Part shown: positions 35,155 through 45,400 of the stretch, piece by piece
Layout of the letters: each line of letters starts with the position of its first letter
Numbering within the stretch: position 1 is the stretch's first letter
DNA from: Alistipes sp.
GTDB lineage: Bacteria; Bacteroidota; Bacteroidia; Bacteroidales; Rikenellaceae
Direction of reading: 5' to 3'
NCBI GenBank assembly: GCA_017630455.1
Contig: JAGBVG010000006.1
Coordinates: 26,586-90,585, forward strand
DNA length: 64,000 bases
Notes under the pieces: generated by a model
Seen by the model: the letters and a program-made list of their open reading frames with translations, nothing else
What the model was told of the DNA's origin: nothing
Databases searched by the model: none
Made by a program: the position numbers and the translations under genes

Positions 35155-36255
35155 TTAGTAGTTAAGTAGATACTCCTTAATGAAGCCATCCAGATCGCCA
35201 TCCATCACCGCATCAACATTCGAAGTTTGGTATCCCGTACGGTGATCCTTAACACGCCTGTCGTCGAAGACATAGCTGCGAATCTGCGAGCCCCACTCTA
35301 TTCGTTTCTTCGTAGCCTCGAGTGCCTGCTGCGTCGCCATACGCTTATCCAACTCCCTCTGATAGAGCTTCGAGCGCAGGATGCGCATAGCATTCTCGCG
35401 GTTGTTGAGCTGCGAGCGCGTCTCCATATTCTCGATGAGGAACTCCACAGGCTCGCCCGTATCGGCATCCTTGCCGTGGTAGCGCAGACGCACCGCAGTC
35501 TCCACCTTATTGACGTTCTGACCTCCCGCGCCACTTGCTCTAAACGTATCCCACTCGATATCCGCGGGCGAGATGTTGATCTCGATGGTATCGTCTACCG
35601 CAGGGGAGATGAAGACCGACGCAAAGGTTGTCTGACGCTTGTTGTTGGCATTGAACGGCGAGAGGCGCACCATACGATGTACACCACACTCCGAGCGCAG
35701 ATAGCCGTAGGCATACTCACCCTCAAACTCCAAGGTGCAGGACTTAACACCCACCTCGTCACCAGCCTGGTAGGCCACAACCTTGACATTGTAGCCGTGA
35801 GCCTCGCCCCAGCGCGTATACATACGCATCAGCATCTGTGCCCAGTCCAACGCCTCCGTGCCTCCAGCACCAGCGTTTATGTCCATAATCGCACCGAGCC
35901 TATCCTCCTTACCCGAGAGCATCTGCTGCAGCTCCAACTTCTCGACAAGTTGCTGTGCCGCGGCATACTGTGCCTCGGCCTCCTCCTCGGTGATGACACC
36001 CTCGGCAACGAAGTCGGGGATAAGCGCAAGGTCCTCCACGGCACGACACATCGCAGCATAGTCGTCGAGGATGGCCTTTATATCTGCCACCCTCTTCAGC
36101 TGCTGACGCGCCTTGTCGGGATTATCCCAAAAGTTTGGCTCCTCGGTACGCTCCTGCTCATTGCGGAGGTCTATCTCTCGCTGCTCGATGTCGATAGCCT
36201 CGGCAAGTTTCGCGCGGCGCACCTCGAGGTCGTTTATCTGGTCTGTGTTAACCAT
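35155..36255 (-). CDS. prfB: Peptide chain release factor 2
   Basis: 366 aa. Reads UGA/UAA stop codons. The RF2-specific SPF tripeptide is in MVRLSPFNANNKRQTTF and the catalytic GGQ in SGAGGQNVNKVETAVR. Unlike many bacterial prfB genes, the frame is continuous from the ATG: the region aligned with E. coli LRGYL-stop-DYDAKKE reads LAEAIDIEQRE with no internal TGA. The autoregulatory +1 frameshift is therefore absent. 3 bp after cysS, 9 bp before namZ. Confidence 0.96.
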   Translation of the reverse strand: MVNTDQINDLEVRRAKLAEAIDIEQREIDLRNEQERTEEPNFWDNPDKARQQLKRVADIKAILDDYAAMCRAVEDLALIPDFVAEGVITEEEAEAQYAAAQQLVEKLELQQMLSGKEDRLGAIMDINAGAGGTEALDWAQMLMRMYTRWGEAHGYNVKVVAYQAGDEVGVKSCTLEFEGEYAYGYLRSECGVHRMVRLSPFNANNKRQTTFASVFISPAVDDTIEINISPADIEWDTFRASGAGGQNVNKVETAVRLRYHGKDADTGEPVEFLIENMETRSQLNNRENAMRILRSKLYQRELDKRMATQQALEATKKRIEWGSQIRSYVFDDRRVKDHRTGYQTSNVDAVMDGDLDGFIKEYLLNY

Positions 36256-36258
36256 ACA

Positions 36259-37728
36259 TTACTCAATTTCCCAATCAAAGCCATCCTTGCGGTCCTTAAC
36301 GCGGATGCCAATGGCTGTGAGATTATCACGGATCTTGTCGGATGTAGCCCAGTCCTTGTTTGCCTTAGCCTCCATACGCATTGTGAGGAGCATATCAACA
36401 AGAGGCGACACCATATCCTTGCCACCAGCCTCGGCAGCCTTCTCGTTGCGAAGACCAAGGATGTCGAAGACGTAGCGGTTAAAGGTAGCCCTCAAGGTCT
36501 CGAGATCCTCGGCGGTGAAGCTCTGCTGACCCTCGACAGCCTGGTTGATGATACGCACCCAGTCGAAGAGCGCAGAGATAACCATAGGCGAGTTGATATC
36601 GTCGGCCATAGCCTCGGCGCAGCGACGCTCAAGCTCCTTAACATCGGATGTAGAGGTGGCTGCAGGCTTCAACTTCGCGAGAGCCTCAACACCCTTCATA
36701 AGACGGTCGAGACCCTTCTCGGCAGCCTGGAGGGCATCGTTCGAGAAGTCGAGCGTAGAGCGGTAGTGAGCCTGAAGCACGAAGAAGCGGATGGTCATAG
36801 GTGTGTATGCCTGCTCGAGGAGCGGGTGGTTACCTGTGAAGAGCTGCTCGAGGGTGATGAAGTTACCGAGCGACTTACCCATCTTCTGTCCGTTGATAGT
36901 AATCATATTATTGTGCACCCAGTAGCGTGCCGAGTCCTTACCCATAGCGGCTGTAGACTGCGCAATCTCACACTCGTGGTGTGGGAACATAAGGTCCATA
37001 CCGCCACCGTGGATATCAAACTGCTCACCGAGATATTTTGTGCTCATCGCCGTACACTCCATATGCCAACCTGGGAAGCCGTCGCTCCAAGGTGATGGCC
37101 AGCGCATAATATGCTCTGGTGAGGCCTTCTTCCAGAGGGCAAAGTCATAGGAGTGCTGCTTGTCGCTCTGACCATCGAGCTCGCGGGTGTTTGTCACGAT
37201 ATCGTCGAGGTTACGACCCGAGAGACGACCATAGTTGTAGTCGCGGTTATACTTCTCAACATCGAAGTAGATAGAGCCGTTAGACTCATAGGCATAGCCA
37301 GCATCGAGGATGCGCTTTACCATCTCAATCTGCTCGATGATATGTCCCGAGGCGTGTGGCTCGATAGATGGGCTCTTAACGCCAAGCTCGCGCATAGCGT
37401 CGTGGTAACGCTCGGTGTAGTAGTGCGCAATCTCCATAGGCTCGAGCTGCTCGAGGCGCGCCTTCTTAGCAATCTTATCCTCGCCATCGTCGGCATCCTG
37501 CTCGAGGTGACCTACGTCGGTGATGTTACGCACGTAGCGTACCTTGTAGCCCAGCGACTGCAGGTAGCGGAACAAGAGGTCGAAGGTCACAGCAGGACGT
37601 GCGTGACCGAGGTGCGGATCGCCATAAACTGTAGGGCCGCAAACATACATTCCCACGTGCTCGGGGTTGATAGGCTCAAACGTCTCCTTGCGGCGTGAGA
37701 GCGTATTGTACAATACAATCTTTTCCAT
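36259..37728 (-). CDS. cysS: Cysteinyl-tRNA synthetase
   Basis: 489 aa class I synthetase. Zinc/cysteine-binding Cys in [19 protein letters not shown], which includes the HIGH-type motif HLGH. Further zinc ligands in [10 protein letters not shown] and [11 protein letters not shown]. The KMSKS motif reads KMGKSLGN (Ser to Gly in the third position, a common variant). The C-terminal DALR and anticodon-binding domains end in [13 protein letters not shown]. Lies 19 bp after the DUF2723 gene and 3 bp before prfB. Confidence 0.96.
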   Translation of the reverse strand: MEKIVLYNTLSRRKETFEPINPEHVGMYVCGPTVYGDPHLGHARPAVTFDLLFRYLQSLGYKVRYVRNITDVGHLEQDADDGEDKIAKKARLEQLEPMEIAHYYTERYHDAMRELGVKSPSIEPHASGHIIEQIEMVKRILDAGYAYESNGSIYFDVEKYNRDYNYGRLSGRNLDDIVTNTRELDGQSDKQHSYDFALWKKASPEHIMRWPSPWSDGFPGWHMECTAMSTKYLGEQFDIHGGGMDLMFPHHECEIAQSTAAMGKDSARYWVHNNMITINGQKMGKSLGNFITLEQLFTGNHPLLEQAYTPMTIRFFVLQAHYRSTLDFSNDALQAAEKGLDRLMKGVEALAKLKPAATSTSDVKELERRCAEAMADDINSPMVISALFDWVRIINQAVEGQQSFTAEDLETLRATFNRYVFDILGLRNEKAAEAGGKDMVSPLVDMLLTMRMEAKANKDWATSDKIRDNLTAIGIRVKDRKDGFDWEIE

Positions 37729-37747
37729 TGTTTTCTATATTTTTTGT

Positions 37748-40700
37748 TTATATCTTTCCGTAAATCGTAAGTATCTCGTATGCCGCATCGCTCGAGAGGA
37801 ACTCCTCAGCATCGTAGAGATATGGTGCAGCGACATCCTCACCACCCTCATAGCGACCTGCAGGCAGCGAGCTGTAGATCTCATAGAGGTTACAGATATG
37901 GCCCTCGACAAGTGCCATACGCGGGTCGTTGGCATCCTCGGGTGTGAGACGCTTAACAGCTGCGAGGTAGTCGACAACAAGCTGGTCGAAGTTCAGTGGA
38001 TTCTCCACCAATGGATTCTCCGCATCGCCATTTGCCACCCAATCGAAGCTACCGGCAAGCATCTGGCTGGTGCTGAGGGTCTCGACAATATCGAGGAGCT
38101 TGTTGTAGAGCTCATCGCTGATGGCAAAGGTGAAGCTGTCGTAGGTGGCATACTGAAGGTAGTAGTTTACCCACTCGCCGCGACTCTTGATATACTCCGC
38201 AGCGAGCACATCGCCCTTGCGATAGTTCTCCTCGGCACGTGCAAAGGCCTCGTCACTCGAGAAGAGCAGCGCATTGACCTCGCTAAGGTTCAGACCGCGA
38301 TGTATGGCCGTAGCCTGACGCTCCGCCGCAGCATCCGACAGAGCATAGAAGTAGGCAAAGTTATCGCCCTCGTGGGTTATCTCCACCTCTATGTCGAGCA
38401 TATCGTTGAGCATCGCCACAGCCTTCTCCAAGTCGAGTGTTGCAAGACCGAGGTAGTGGTTGGCGATGGTATAGTAGCCGCGGATATATGGCTGGGTGTT
38501 GCTATGCGAGTATCCCAACTTCCTCAGTGGCAGAACCTCCATACCCCTGTCGAGGAGAGCCTCGGCACGCAAGACATCCTCGCTGTCTCCGTTACGGAGA
38601 TACTCCGACGCTACACGAGCAAAGTTCTCGCGACCACGCGCCGCAGAGAGGTTGTAGCGGAAGAAGTAATCCACCAAGACATCCTCGTCGGCGATATTTC
38701 CGAAGTAGAGAGGCTCCACGCTCTCGTCGTTACCCATAAATACTGGGTATAATTTGTCGGCATCTATCATACCTGCCTCGCTACCCGAGCGGTATGGCGT
38801 GCGGATAGGCACAAAGGTATAGCAGTAGCCATCGAAACGCGCATAGTCCACAATGCCATAATCCTTCATAAGGTGCGCCTGGGTGAAGGAAATAGGGCGT
38901 TTCCACTCGAAATTAGCAAAGAGGTCGAGCATCATAAGGTGGTCACGCTTGAGCATACTATTACCCGCAAGCGAGAGTTTTATCTCGTGCTCCACACGCT
39001 CCAGATCCTCCGCATCGATGATACCCGCCTCTACAGCCGCAACACCATCCACAGGGATGATATAGCTATTGGCAGCAAGGATATAATCCGAGTTCACACC
39101 ATCGAAGTGGCTATCGACCTGTGGGTTGAGACGTCCTACGACCATATAATCCTCAGCGCGCTGCATAACTGGGATTGTCTCACCCTCGGCAAGAAGCCTC
39201 ATACGTCCGTCGTTGATGACAAGCGTCATAGGCTCATCGGAGATAAAGAGGCGAATGGCATCCTTCAACAGTATGTCGTATGCAGCAATGGCATCGTTAT
39301 AGCTCCAGTACTCATCAATAATCTCGTAATCGGCGATAAAATCCTCGTTCGAGACAATGGCATCGAAGATATTTCGCGACACTACATACGGCACATAGAC
39401 CTCATAGAAGGCATCCGATGCTGTATCGCCGCTGTCGATAAACTTCTGGAGCATAGGCTCATACTTATCCAAAACATTCTGAGCCTCGTTAAGATACTTC
39501 GACACCTCGGCGTATGTACCCATAAGGCGTTGTGCCCTGCCTCGGGCATCCTGATAGGAGATATCGTAGTAACTCTCACCCTCGATACGTCGGCGTGCCT
39601 CACGCAACTTGCGAGCCTTAGCATTATCGAGCACACTCACCACATCGGTAACAAGCACCCAGTCATTCACGAAGCTATACTTCGAAGATGGGATGGTAAA
39701 TGGCACTGCTGCAGCGTCGTTGGCCGCGATCTTCATCTCGTCGACATACCACTCACCACCGAGATACGACGAGTTCATAACACGCACATCCTTGCGCACG
39801 CCCTCCACCTCCTGGCAATACCACAGTGGGAAGGTGTCGTTATCGCCATAGTTGATGATGATGGCGTTCTTAGGCGCGGTATTGAGGTAGTTGCGACCTA
39901 TGTCACGCGCCATATATCGTCCCGAGCGGTCGTGGTCATCCCAGTTCTCCGCAGCAAGCACCACAGGGACACTCGCCGTGAGCAGCAGCGTGACAACAGC
40001 CGCCACAACACCACTGCGCTGCGGATTTATCTTTCGCATAAGGCTGAGGATGATATCCCCGACAGCCAAGACTCCGAGACCTAACCAGATGGAGAAGGCA
40101 TAGAAGGCTCCGGCATATACATAATCTCGCTCACGAGGCTCATCGGGCGCAGTATTGAAGTATACCACCAGCGCGATACCCATCATACCGAACAGCAGCA
40201 GCACCACGAAGAAGTTGCGCCAGTCGTTGTTGAGTTGATAGATAAGACCCAACAAGCCCAGCAGCAGCGGCAGGAAGAAGTAGGTGTTATGCGCCGGATT
40301 ATTCGCCATATCCGAAGGCAGTGCCGTACGCGCACCAACATACAACTCATCGATAAAATCTATACCCGAAAGCCATCCACCGTGCATATAAATGCGGTTG
40401 TCGACATCGGCCTTGAGCTGCTCGTCATCCTGGCGACCAACGAAGTTCCACATAAAGTAACGCCAGAACATATCGCCCATCTGGTAGCTGAGGAAGTAGT
40501 TGAGGTTCTCTGCCGCAGTAGGCTCATACCATACTCCACCCTCGCCATCATCCACGCGCACCGAGGCGTGACCATCCCTCTTTGCCACCCAGTTAGCATC
40601 GTAGCTGTCGCGGCGCGAGTAGTGCCACATACGTGGGAAGAGGCGCATAGCCTCATCGGGATAGAGGTAGCCATCGAAAAAGGCACGCTCCTCGTAGAGT

Positions 40701-41890
40701 CCCGTTTCGGGATTGAGCCACATAACGCTCTTCTCCTTGAAGTCGCCCGTTGGGAGATACTCATCGTCGGACATAACATCGGGGTTCTTCACCACCAAAG
40801 CCTTGGGCAGCGCCGAGTAATATGGACCGCGCAACAGCGGGCGGGCGCCATACTGATCACGGTTCAGGAGGCTGAGCAGCATATGAGGGTTCGACGGATT
40901 GTTCGAGTTCATAGGCGGATTTGCCGTAGCACGGATCGAAACCGAGGCGTATGAACTGAAGCCAATCAATATCACCAACACCGCCATAGCCACGCCATTA
41001 AGCACCCTGTAGCCCTTGCGGTGTGTGAACATAACCGCAACACCCAGAAGCGCGAACACCGCAACGACAAAGAGTATCATACCGCTATTGACAGGCATAC
41101 CGAGCCTATTCACAGCAAAGGTGTCGACCGCAGCACCGAGCGCCACAGTATAAGGGATGATGATGCCGTTTATAGTGCCGAGAATAAGGAGCGACACCAC
41201 AAGGGCAATAGCGATCTTCGCGACATAGTCCCACGCTGTGCGATACTCATAGCGGCGGAAGAACCATATCATAACCAACGCCGGAATAGTCAGCAGGTTG
41301 AGGATATGCACACCTATCGAGAGACCCATCAGGTAAGCGATGAGGATTATCCAGCGCATAGAGGTGGCGCGGTGGGCATTCTCCTCCCACTTGAGCATCA
41401 GCCACACAACAAGCGCCGTGAACATCGACGACATAGCGTAGACCTCACCCTCGACAGCCGAGAACCAGAAGGTATCGGTGTAGGCATACGACAGCGCGCC
41501 GACAGCTCCCGCACCGAGTATAAGCGCCATACGACTCAGCGACATAGCCTCGCCATCATCACGTGTAGTGACGCGGCGCGCGAGGTGGGTAATGGTCCAA
41601 AAGAGGAAGAGGATGCAGAATCCCGATGCAATGCCGTTCATAGCGTTGATCATCATCGGCACACTCTCCGCCGACGGTGCAAACATCGAGGCTATGCGTG
41701 CTAACATCATAAAGAGTGGCGCTCCGGGCGGGTGACCCACCTCGAGCTTATACGATGTTGCGATAAACTCACTGCAGTCCCACAAACTTGCTGTAGGTTC
41801 TATAGTGAGCATATAGGATGCTGTGGCGATAAAAAACACCATCCATCCCACAATATTGTTCCAGCGTTTAAATTTATTCATTTCGTTCAT
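37748..41890 (-). CDS. Large DUF2723 membrane protein (PMT-like)
   Basis: 1380 aa from the ATG at 41888-41890; a further ATG at 41881 is possible. A longer frame to 42004 begins upstream of the -7 box at 41917 and is rejected. Residues about 1-650 contain 10-13 transmembrane segments with the DUF2723 motif YMLTIEPTASLWDCSEFIATSYKLEVGHPPGAPLF, related to protein O-mannosyltransferase-like GT-C enzymes. The soluble C-terminal half (about 700 residues) contains helical, TPR-like stretches. Family members are linked to glycan transfer in Bacteroidota, but no donor or acceptor can be named. First gene of a housekeeping operon (cysS, prfB, namZ, ftsY, rimO). Confidence 0.85.
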   Translation of the reverse strand: MNEMNKFKRWNNIVGWMVFFIATASYMLTIEPTASLWDCSEFIATSYKLEVGHPPGAPLFMMLARIASMFAPSAESVPMMINAMNGIASGFCILFLFWTITHLARRVTTRDDGEAMSLSRMALILGAGAVGALSYAYTDTFWFSAVEGEVYAMSSMFTALVVWLMLKWEENAHRATSMRWIILIAYLMGLSIGVHILNLLTIPALVMIWFFRRYEYRTAWDYVAKIAIALVVSLLILGTINGIIIPYTVALGAAVDTFAVNRLGMPVNSGMILFVVAVFALLGVAVMFTHRKGYRVLNGVAMAVLVILIGFSSYASVSIRATANPPMNSNNPSNPHMLLSLLNRDQYGARPLLRGPYYSALPKALVVKNPDVMSDDEYLPTGDFKEKSVMWLNPETGLYEERAFFDGYLYPDEAMRLFPRMWHYSRRDSYDANWVAKRDGHASVRVDDGEGGVWYEPTAAENLNYFLSYQMGDMFWRYFMWNFVGRQDDEQLKADVDNRIYMHGGWLSGIDFIDELYVGARTALPSDMANNPAHNTYFFLPLLLGLLGLIYQLNNDWRNFFVVLLLFGMMGIALVVYFNTAPDEPRERDYVYAGAFYAFSIWLGLGVLAVGDIILSLMRKINPQRSGVVAAVVTLLLTASVPVVLAAENWDDHDRSGRYMARDIGRNYLNTAPKNAIIINYGDNDTFPLWYCQEVEGVRKDVRVMNSSYLGGEWYVDEMKIAANDAAAVPFTIPSSKYSFVNDWVLVTDVVSVLDNAKARKLREARRRIEGESYYDISYQDARGRAQRLMGTYAEVSKYLNEAQNVLDKYEPMLQKFIDSGDTASDAFYEVYVPYVVSRNIFDAIVSNEDFIADYEIIDEYWSYNDAIAAYDILLKDAIRLFISDEPMTLVINDGRMRLLAEGETIPVMQRAEDYMVVGRLNPQVDSHFDGVNSDYILAANSYIIPVDGVAAVEAGIIDAEDLERVEHEIKLSLAGNSMLKRDHLMMLDLFANFEWKRPISFTQAHLMKDYGIVDYARFDGYCYTFVPIRTPYRSGSEAGMIDADKLYPVFMGNDESVEPLYFGNIADEDVLVDYFFRYNLSAARGRENFARVASEYLRNGDSEDVLRAEALLDRGMEVLPLRKLGYSHSNTQPYIRGYYTIANHYLGLATLDLEKAVAMLNDMLDIEVEITHEGDNFAYFYALSDAAAERQATAIHRGLNLSEVNALLFSSDEAFARAEENYRKGDVLAAEYIKSRGEWVNYYLQYATYDSFTFAISDELYNKLLDIVETLSTSQMLAGSFDWVANGDAENPLVENPLNFDQLVVDYLAAVKRLTPEDANDPRMALVEGHICNLYEIYSSLPAGRYEGGEDVAAPYLYDAEEFLSSDAAYEILTIYGKI

Positions 41891-41916
41891 AAGTATCGTA
41901 AACTCTTTAAAACTCG

Positions 41917-41924
41917 CAAATATA
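41917..41924 (-). promoter_or_regulatory. Promoter -7 element of the DUF2723-cysS-rimO unit
   Basis: TATATTTG on the minus strand, about 27 bp upstream of the chosen start codon. From here to 42265 I see no gene: the DNA is C/A-rich on the plus strand. Confidence 0.7.
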
Positions 41925-42265
41925 ATAATATTTGCCCGATAAACGAAGCGAATGTCGAAATATTTTCTTTTGGCGCAACATTCTCGCGAAAATAGAGAGC
42001 TCAAAATCGCAGCGCATTAAGTTGTCTTTTACTCCAAATATTATTCTTTTTCAGAACTCCAAAAAAACCACATTTTTTCACCCCGCCGCGCACCCCGCAA
42101 AAAGCATCGTCGGCGTAGCATCGCCACACGCACAACTCACTGCTACAACGCACTTTTCGCTCCGCCCCGACACACTCCGACCACCCCACAGATACCTTTA
42201 TTATATTATACCCGCGCGGAGCAGAGAAAAGCGCCACTACATTTTTTTTGAAAATTCTCTGCAAA

Positions 42266-42299
42266 TTTGTTGGAGTTTGTCCGAAAGTTGCTATATTTG
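42266..42299 (+). promoter_or_regulatory. Distal promoter (P1) upstream of the GLUG lipoprotein
   Basis: TTTG at 42266-42269 and TATATTTG at 42292-42299, spacing 22 bp. It would give a leader of about 175 nt. Confidence 0.6.
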
Positions 42300-42366
42300 C
42301 AATTGGAAAGCAAGCTAATCAATAGCTATTAAATAGATATTTTTTAAATTATTGCAACACGTAACT

Positions 42367-42402
42367 CACACTGCAATAGGCGTTAGCGCCTACGGTTGTG
42401 TG
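42367..42402 (+). promoter_or_regulatory. Hairpin in the P1 leader
   Basis: TAGGCG-TTAG-CGCCTA (42377-42392) is a perfect 6-bp stem; CACAC (42367-42371) and GTGTG (42398-42402) extend it across an internal loop. Confidence 0.5.
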
Positions 42403-42424
42403 TTTACGCGTGGCGATAAAACGT

Positions 42425-42432
42425 TATATTTG
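42425..42432 (+). promoter_or_regulatory. Proximal promoter (P2) of the GLUG lipoprotein
   Basis: TATATTTG, 47 bp upstream of the ATG. Confidence 0.7.
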
Positions 42433-42479
42433 AGCAAGATAAAACACCAAATATTAACTTTTTTTTATTAACAAACACT

Positions 42480-45400
42480 ATGAAAGCAAGATTTTTTTCA
42501 TTGTTGGCAATGGTGCTATGTTTAGCATCGTGCCAGAAGGATGTTGACGGCTTGGACGTCAACGTCGGTGGTGACACCGCTACCATTAGCGTTGTCCTTC
42601 CAGAGAATGCTATCACACGTGCTGCCGACACAGACAGCGCAGCAAGTGGATTGGCAAACGAGGTAGGCGAGGAGTTGACTGTTACTCTCTACATCTTCGA
42701 TGAGAACGGCAAGCCATCACAGCAGCCTTACACTGCAGACCTTACAGAGGGTCAGCTTCAGGCAAACTTCGAGGTACGCCTTGTTCCTGATCGCCACTAC
42801 ACATTCGTAGCTTGGGCTGGTCAGAAGAGCGCTGAGACTTTGTTTACACTTGGCGTTCCTGCACAGAACAACTGGACTATTACACTCAACGACTGGGCTG
42901 CAATGAACGAGCAGCGTGACGCATTCACTGGCATCTACAGCACAGCAAAGGAGAAGGAGGGTAAGCCATTCACAAGCTCATCTGACATCACTCTTAACCT
43001 TACACGTCCATTCGCTAAGTTGCGCGTTGTAACTACTGATATGGAGTGGCTCAACAACACCAACATTACTCCTGCATACGCAGAGGTTACTTACGAGTCT
43101 GAGCTTCCATCATCATTCAACGCTTACTCTGAGGCTATCGGTACTGATGTGTTCACTAAGAAGGTACATCAGACATTTGAGATCAAGGATTATACTAAGG
43201 ATGCTGAGGATAAGATGACTCTCTTCACCGACTATATCCTTGTTCCAGAGTCTCGTAACGTTAAGTTCACTTTGACTGTTTTCGAGGCAAACGAGAATGG
43301 CACTGGTAAGGGCAAGGAGATCGAGTCTACATCATTTGTAACCGACATCTTCGTTGAGCGCAACCACTTGACTACTATCGAGGGTGATATCCTTACTGAT
43401 GGCAACAACATCACTGTAACTGTTGAGGAGGATTTTGCAAATGCTCAGAATCCTAACGACAAGCCTTACTACATCGAGTACAAGGAGGCTGGTTCTGCAC
43501 AGGCACTTGCTGAGATTATCAACGACCTCAACGAATCTACAACCAACGAGCAGACTCACATCTCTTTGACTGGCGATATCGACATCGACGCTCTTCTCAA
43601 TGCTGGTACTTTGTCTACACGTGCTTCTGAGAAGACTTATGGTCTCCAGATCGCAAACGGTAAGGTTGTTGAGATTGATCTTAACGGCTGCACAATTTCT
43701 GGTACAGATGAGATTACTAAGAGCTATGCTTTGTTCGAGGTTTGTCCAGGTGCTAAGTTCACTATCAGCGACTCAAAAGGCAATGGTAAAATTCAGTTGT
43801 CTTCAACCCAAAATCGTGGCTGGAACGCTTTCTCTTCTGTTATCTCAGTTCAGCGTTCTGAGTTTGTTTTGAACGGCGGTACAATCGAGCACCTTGGTGG
43901 TACTGATATGGCTTATGGTATTGATGTTCTCACAAATACAGGTACTGAGAATGCTAAGGCGACTATCAATGGCGGTACTATTAAGACTCCTTATCGTGCA
44001 ATTCGTCAGTTCCTCAATAGCACTAAGGCTCTTAATGAGCTAATTGTTAATGGTGGTGAGATTCTTAGCACTAATGGCAACAGGGCTATTTGGATGCAGA
44101 GTGCTAATAAAAGCGTAAATCCTGGTAAGCTTGTTGTTGCTGATAATGCTAAGATTGGCGATGTAATGATTTCTGGTGCCGATGCGCCACAGATTGCTAT
44201 TGAGGCATCTGTTGCTAAGGCTGCTCTTCAGAATGATTCACAGGTGATTCTTTCAGGCGTTCCTGCTGGTTACGATGTTGTTGAGAAGAATGGCAACTTG
44301 GTACTTGAGTACGGTATTGTTGAGAATGGCAACGAGGTAACTATCCTCAACGCAGGTGGTCTTAAGTTGTTGGCTGCTAAGGTAAATGCAGGTGATACAT
44401 TCGAGGGTAAGACTGTTAAGCTTGGCGCTAACATCGACCTTAACAACGAGAACTGGACTCCTATCGGTTATTGGACAACATTTAACGGTACTTTCGATGG
44501 TCAGAACCACACAATCTCTAACCTTAAGCACCACGGTACTGAGGAGGATTGCTATGTAGGTTTGTTCGGTTACACTGAGAATGCTACTATCAAGAATCTT
44601 ACAATCAACAACGTAGACCTTAAGCTTGTTGCTAATGCTTCTTGGGCTGGTGGTCATATGGGTGCTCTTGTTGGTAACATCGAGGGTGAGACTGTTATCG
44701 AGAACATTAAGGTTACTGGTGATGTAAAGATTGATGGTAACAAGGAGATGGCAGGTGCTGGTCGTATCGGTGGCGTTGTAGGTGGTAACGTAGCTAAGGT
44801 TTCATTCAAGAACGTTGTGGTTGACGCTAACGCTGGTAGCTTCGTACAGGGTAACACCTCAATCGGTGGTATCGCAGGTCAAATTCAGCAGGTAACTACA
44901 TTCGTGAATTGCTCTGCAAATATCGATGTAACTGCTCAGCAGTTCTACGCTGGTGGTATCGTTGGTCTTGCTTATCAAAATACTTCATTCACAAACTGTG
45001 TTACATCAGGTAAGGTAAGCGTTCTTGCTGGTCGCGAGGGTAACAATAACGACCTTTACCGTGTTGGTGCTATCGCAGGTGGTTGGGATGATCACGAGAA
45101 TTTGACTTTGGTACTTGAGGGTTGTTCAACGACTTGTGAGTTGTTTGGTGCTTCTGCTGATGGCAGAACTGCTACTGCATTTGACTGCGCTGGCTACGTT
45201 GGTCGTGGTTACTCTGCAGTTGTAGGCGCAAAGGTATCTGTAAATGGTACAGTTTACGAGTACGCAGGTGAGGGTGTTTACAAGATTGGTGACTCTTATG
45301 TAGTTAACACTGGTGATGCTTTGGTTGCAGCTCTCGCACAGAAGTACAATGTAACTTTCGGTCGCGATCTTAAGATTGACCCTGCAAATATGAGCAACGC

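Noticed and set aside
35227-37095. Plus-strand ORF of 622 codons
   Set aside because: It is antisense to prfB and cysS, whose motifs are complete; the translation is low-complexity Leu/His/Arg-rich, as expected of a shadow frame.
41891-42004. N-terminal extension of the DUF2723 protein
   Set aside because: It runs through the TATATTTG at 41917-41924, and family members begin just before the first membrane helix.
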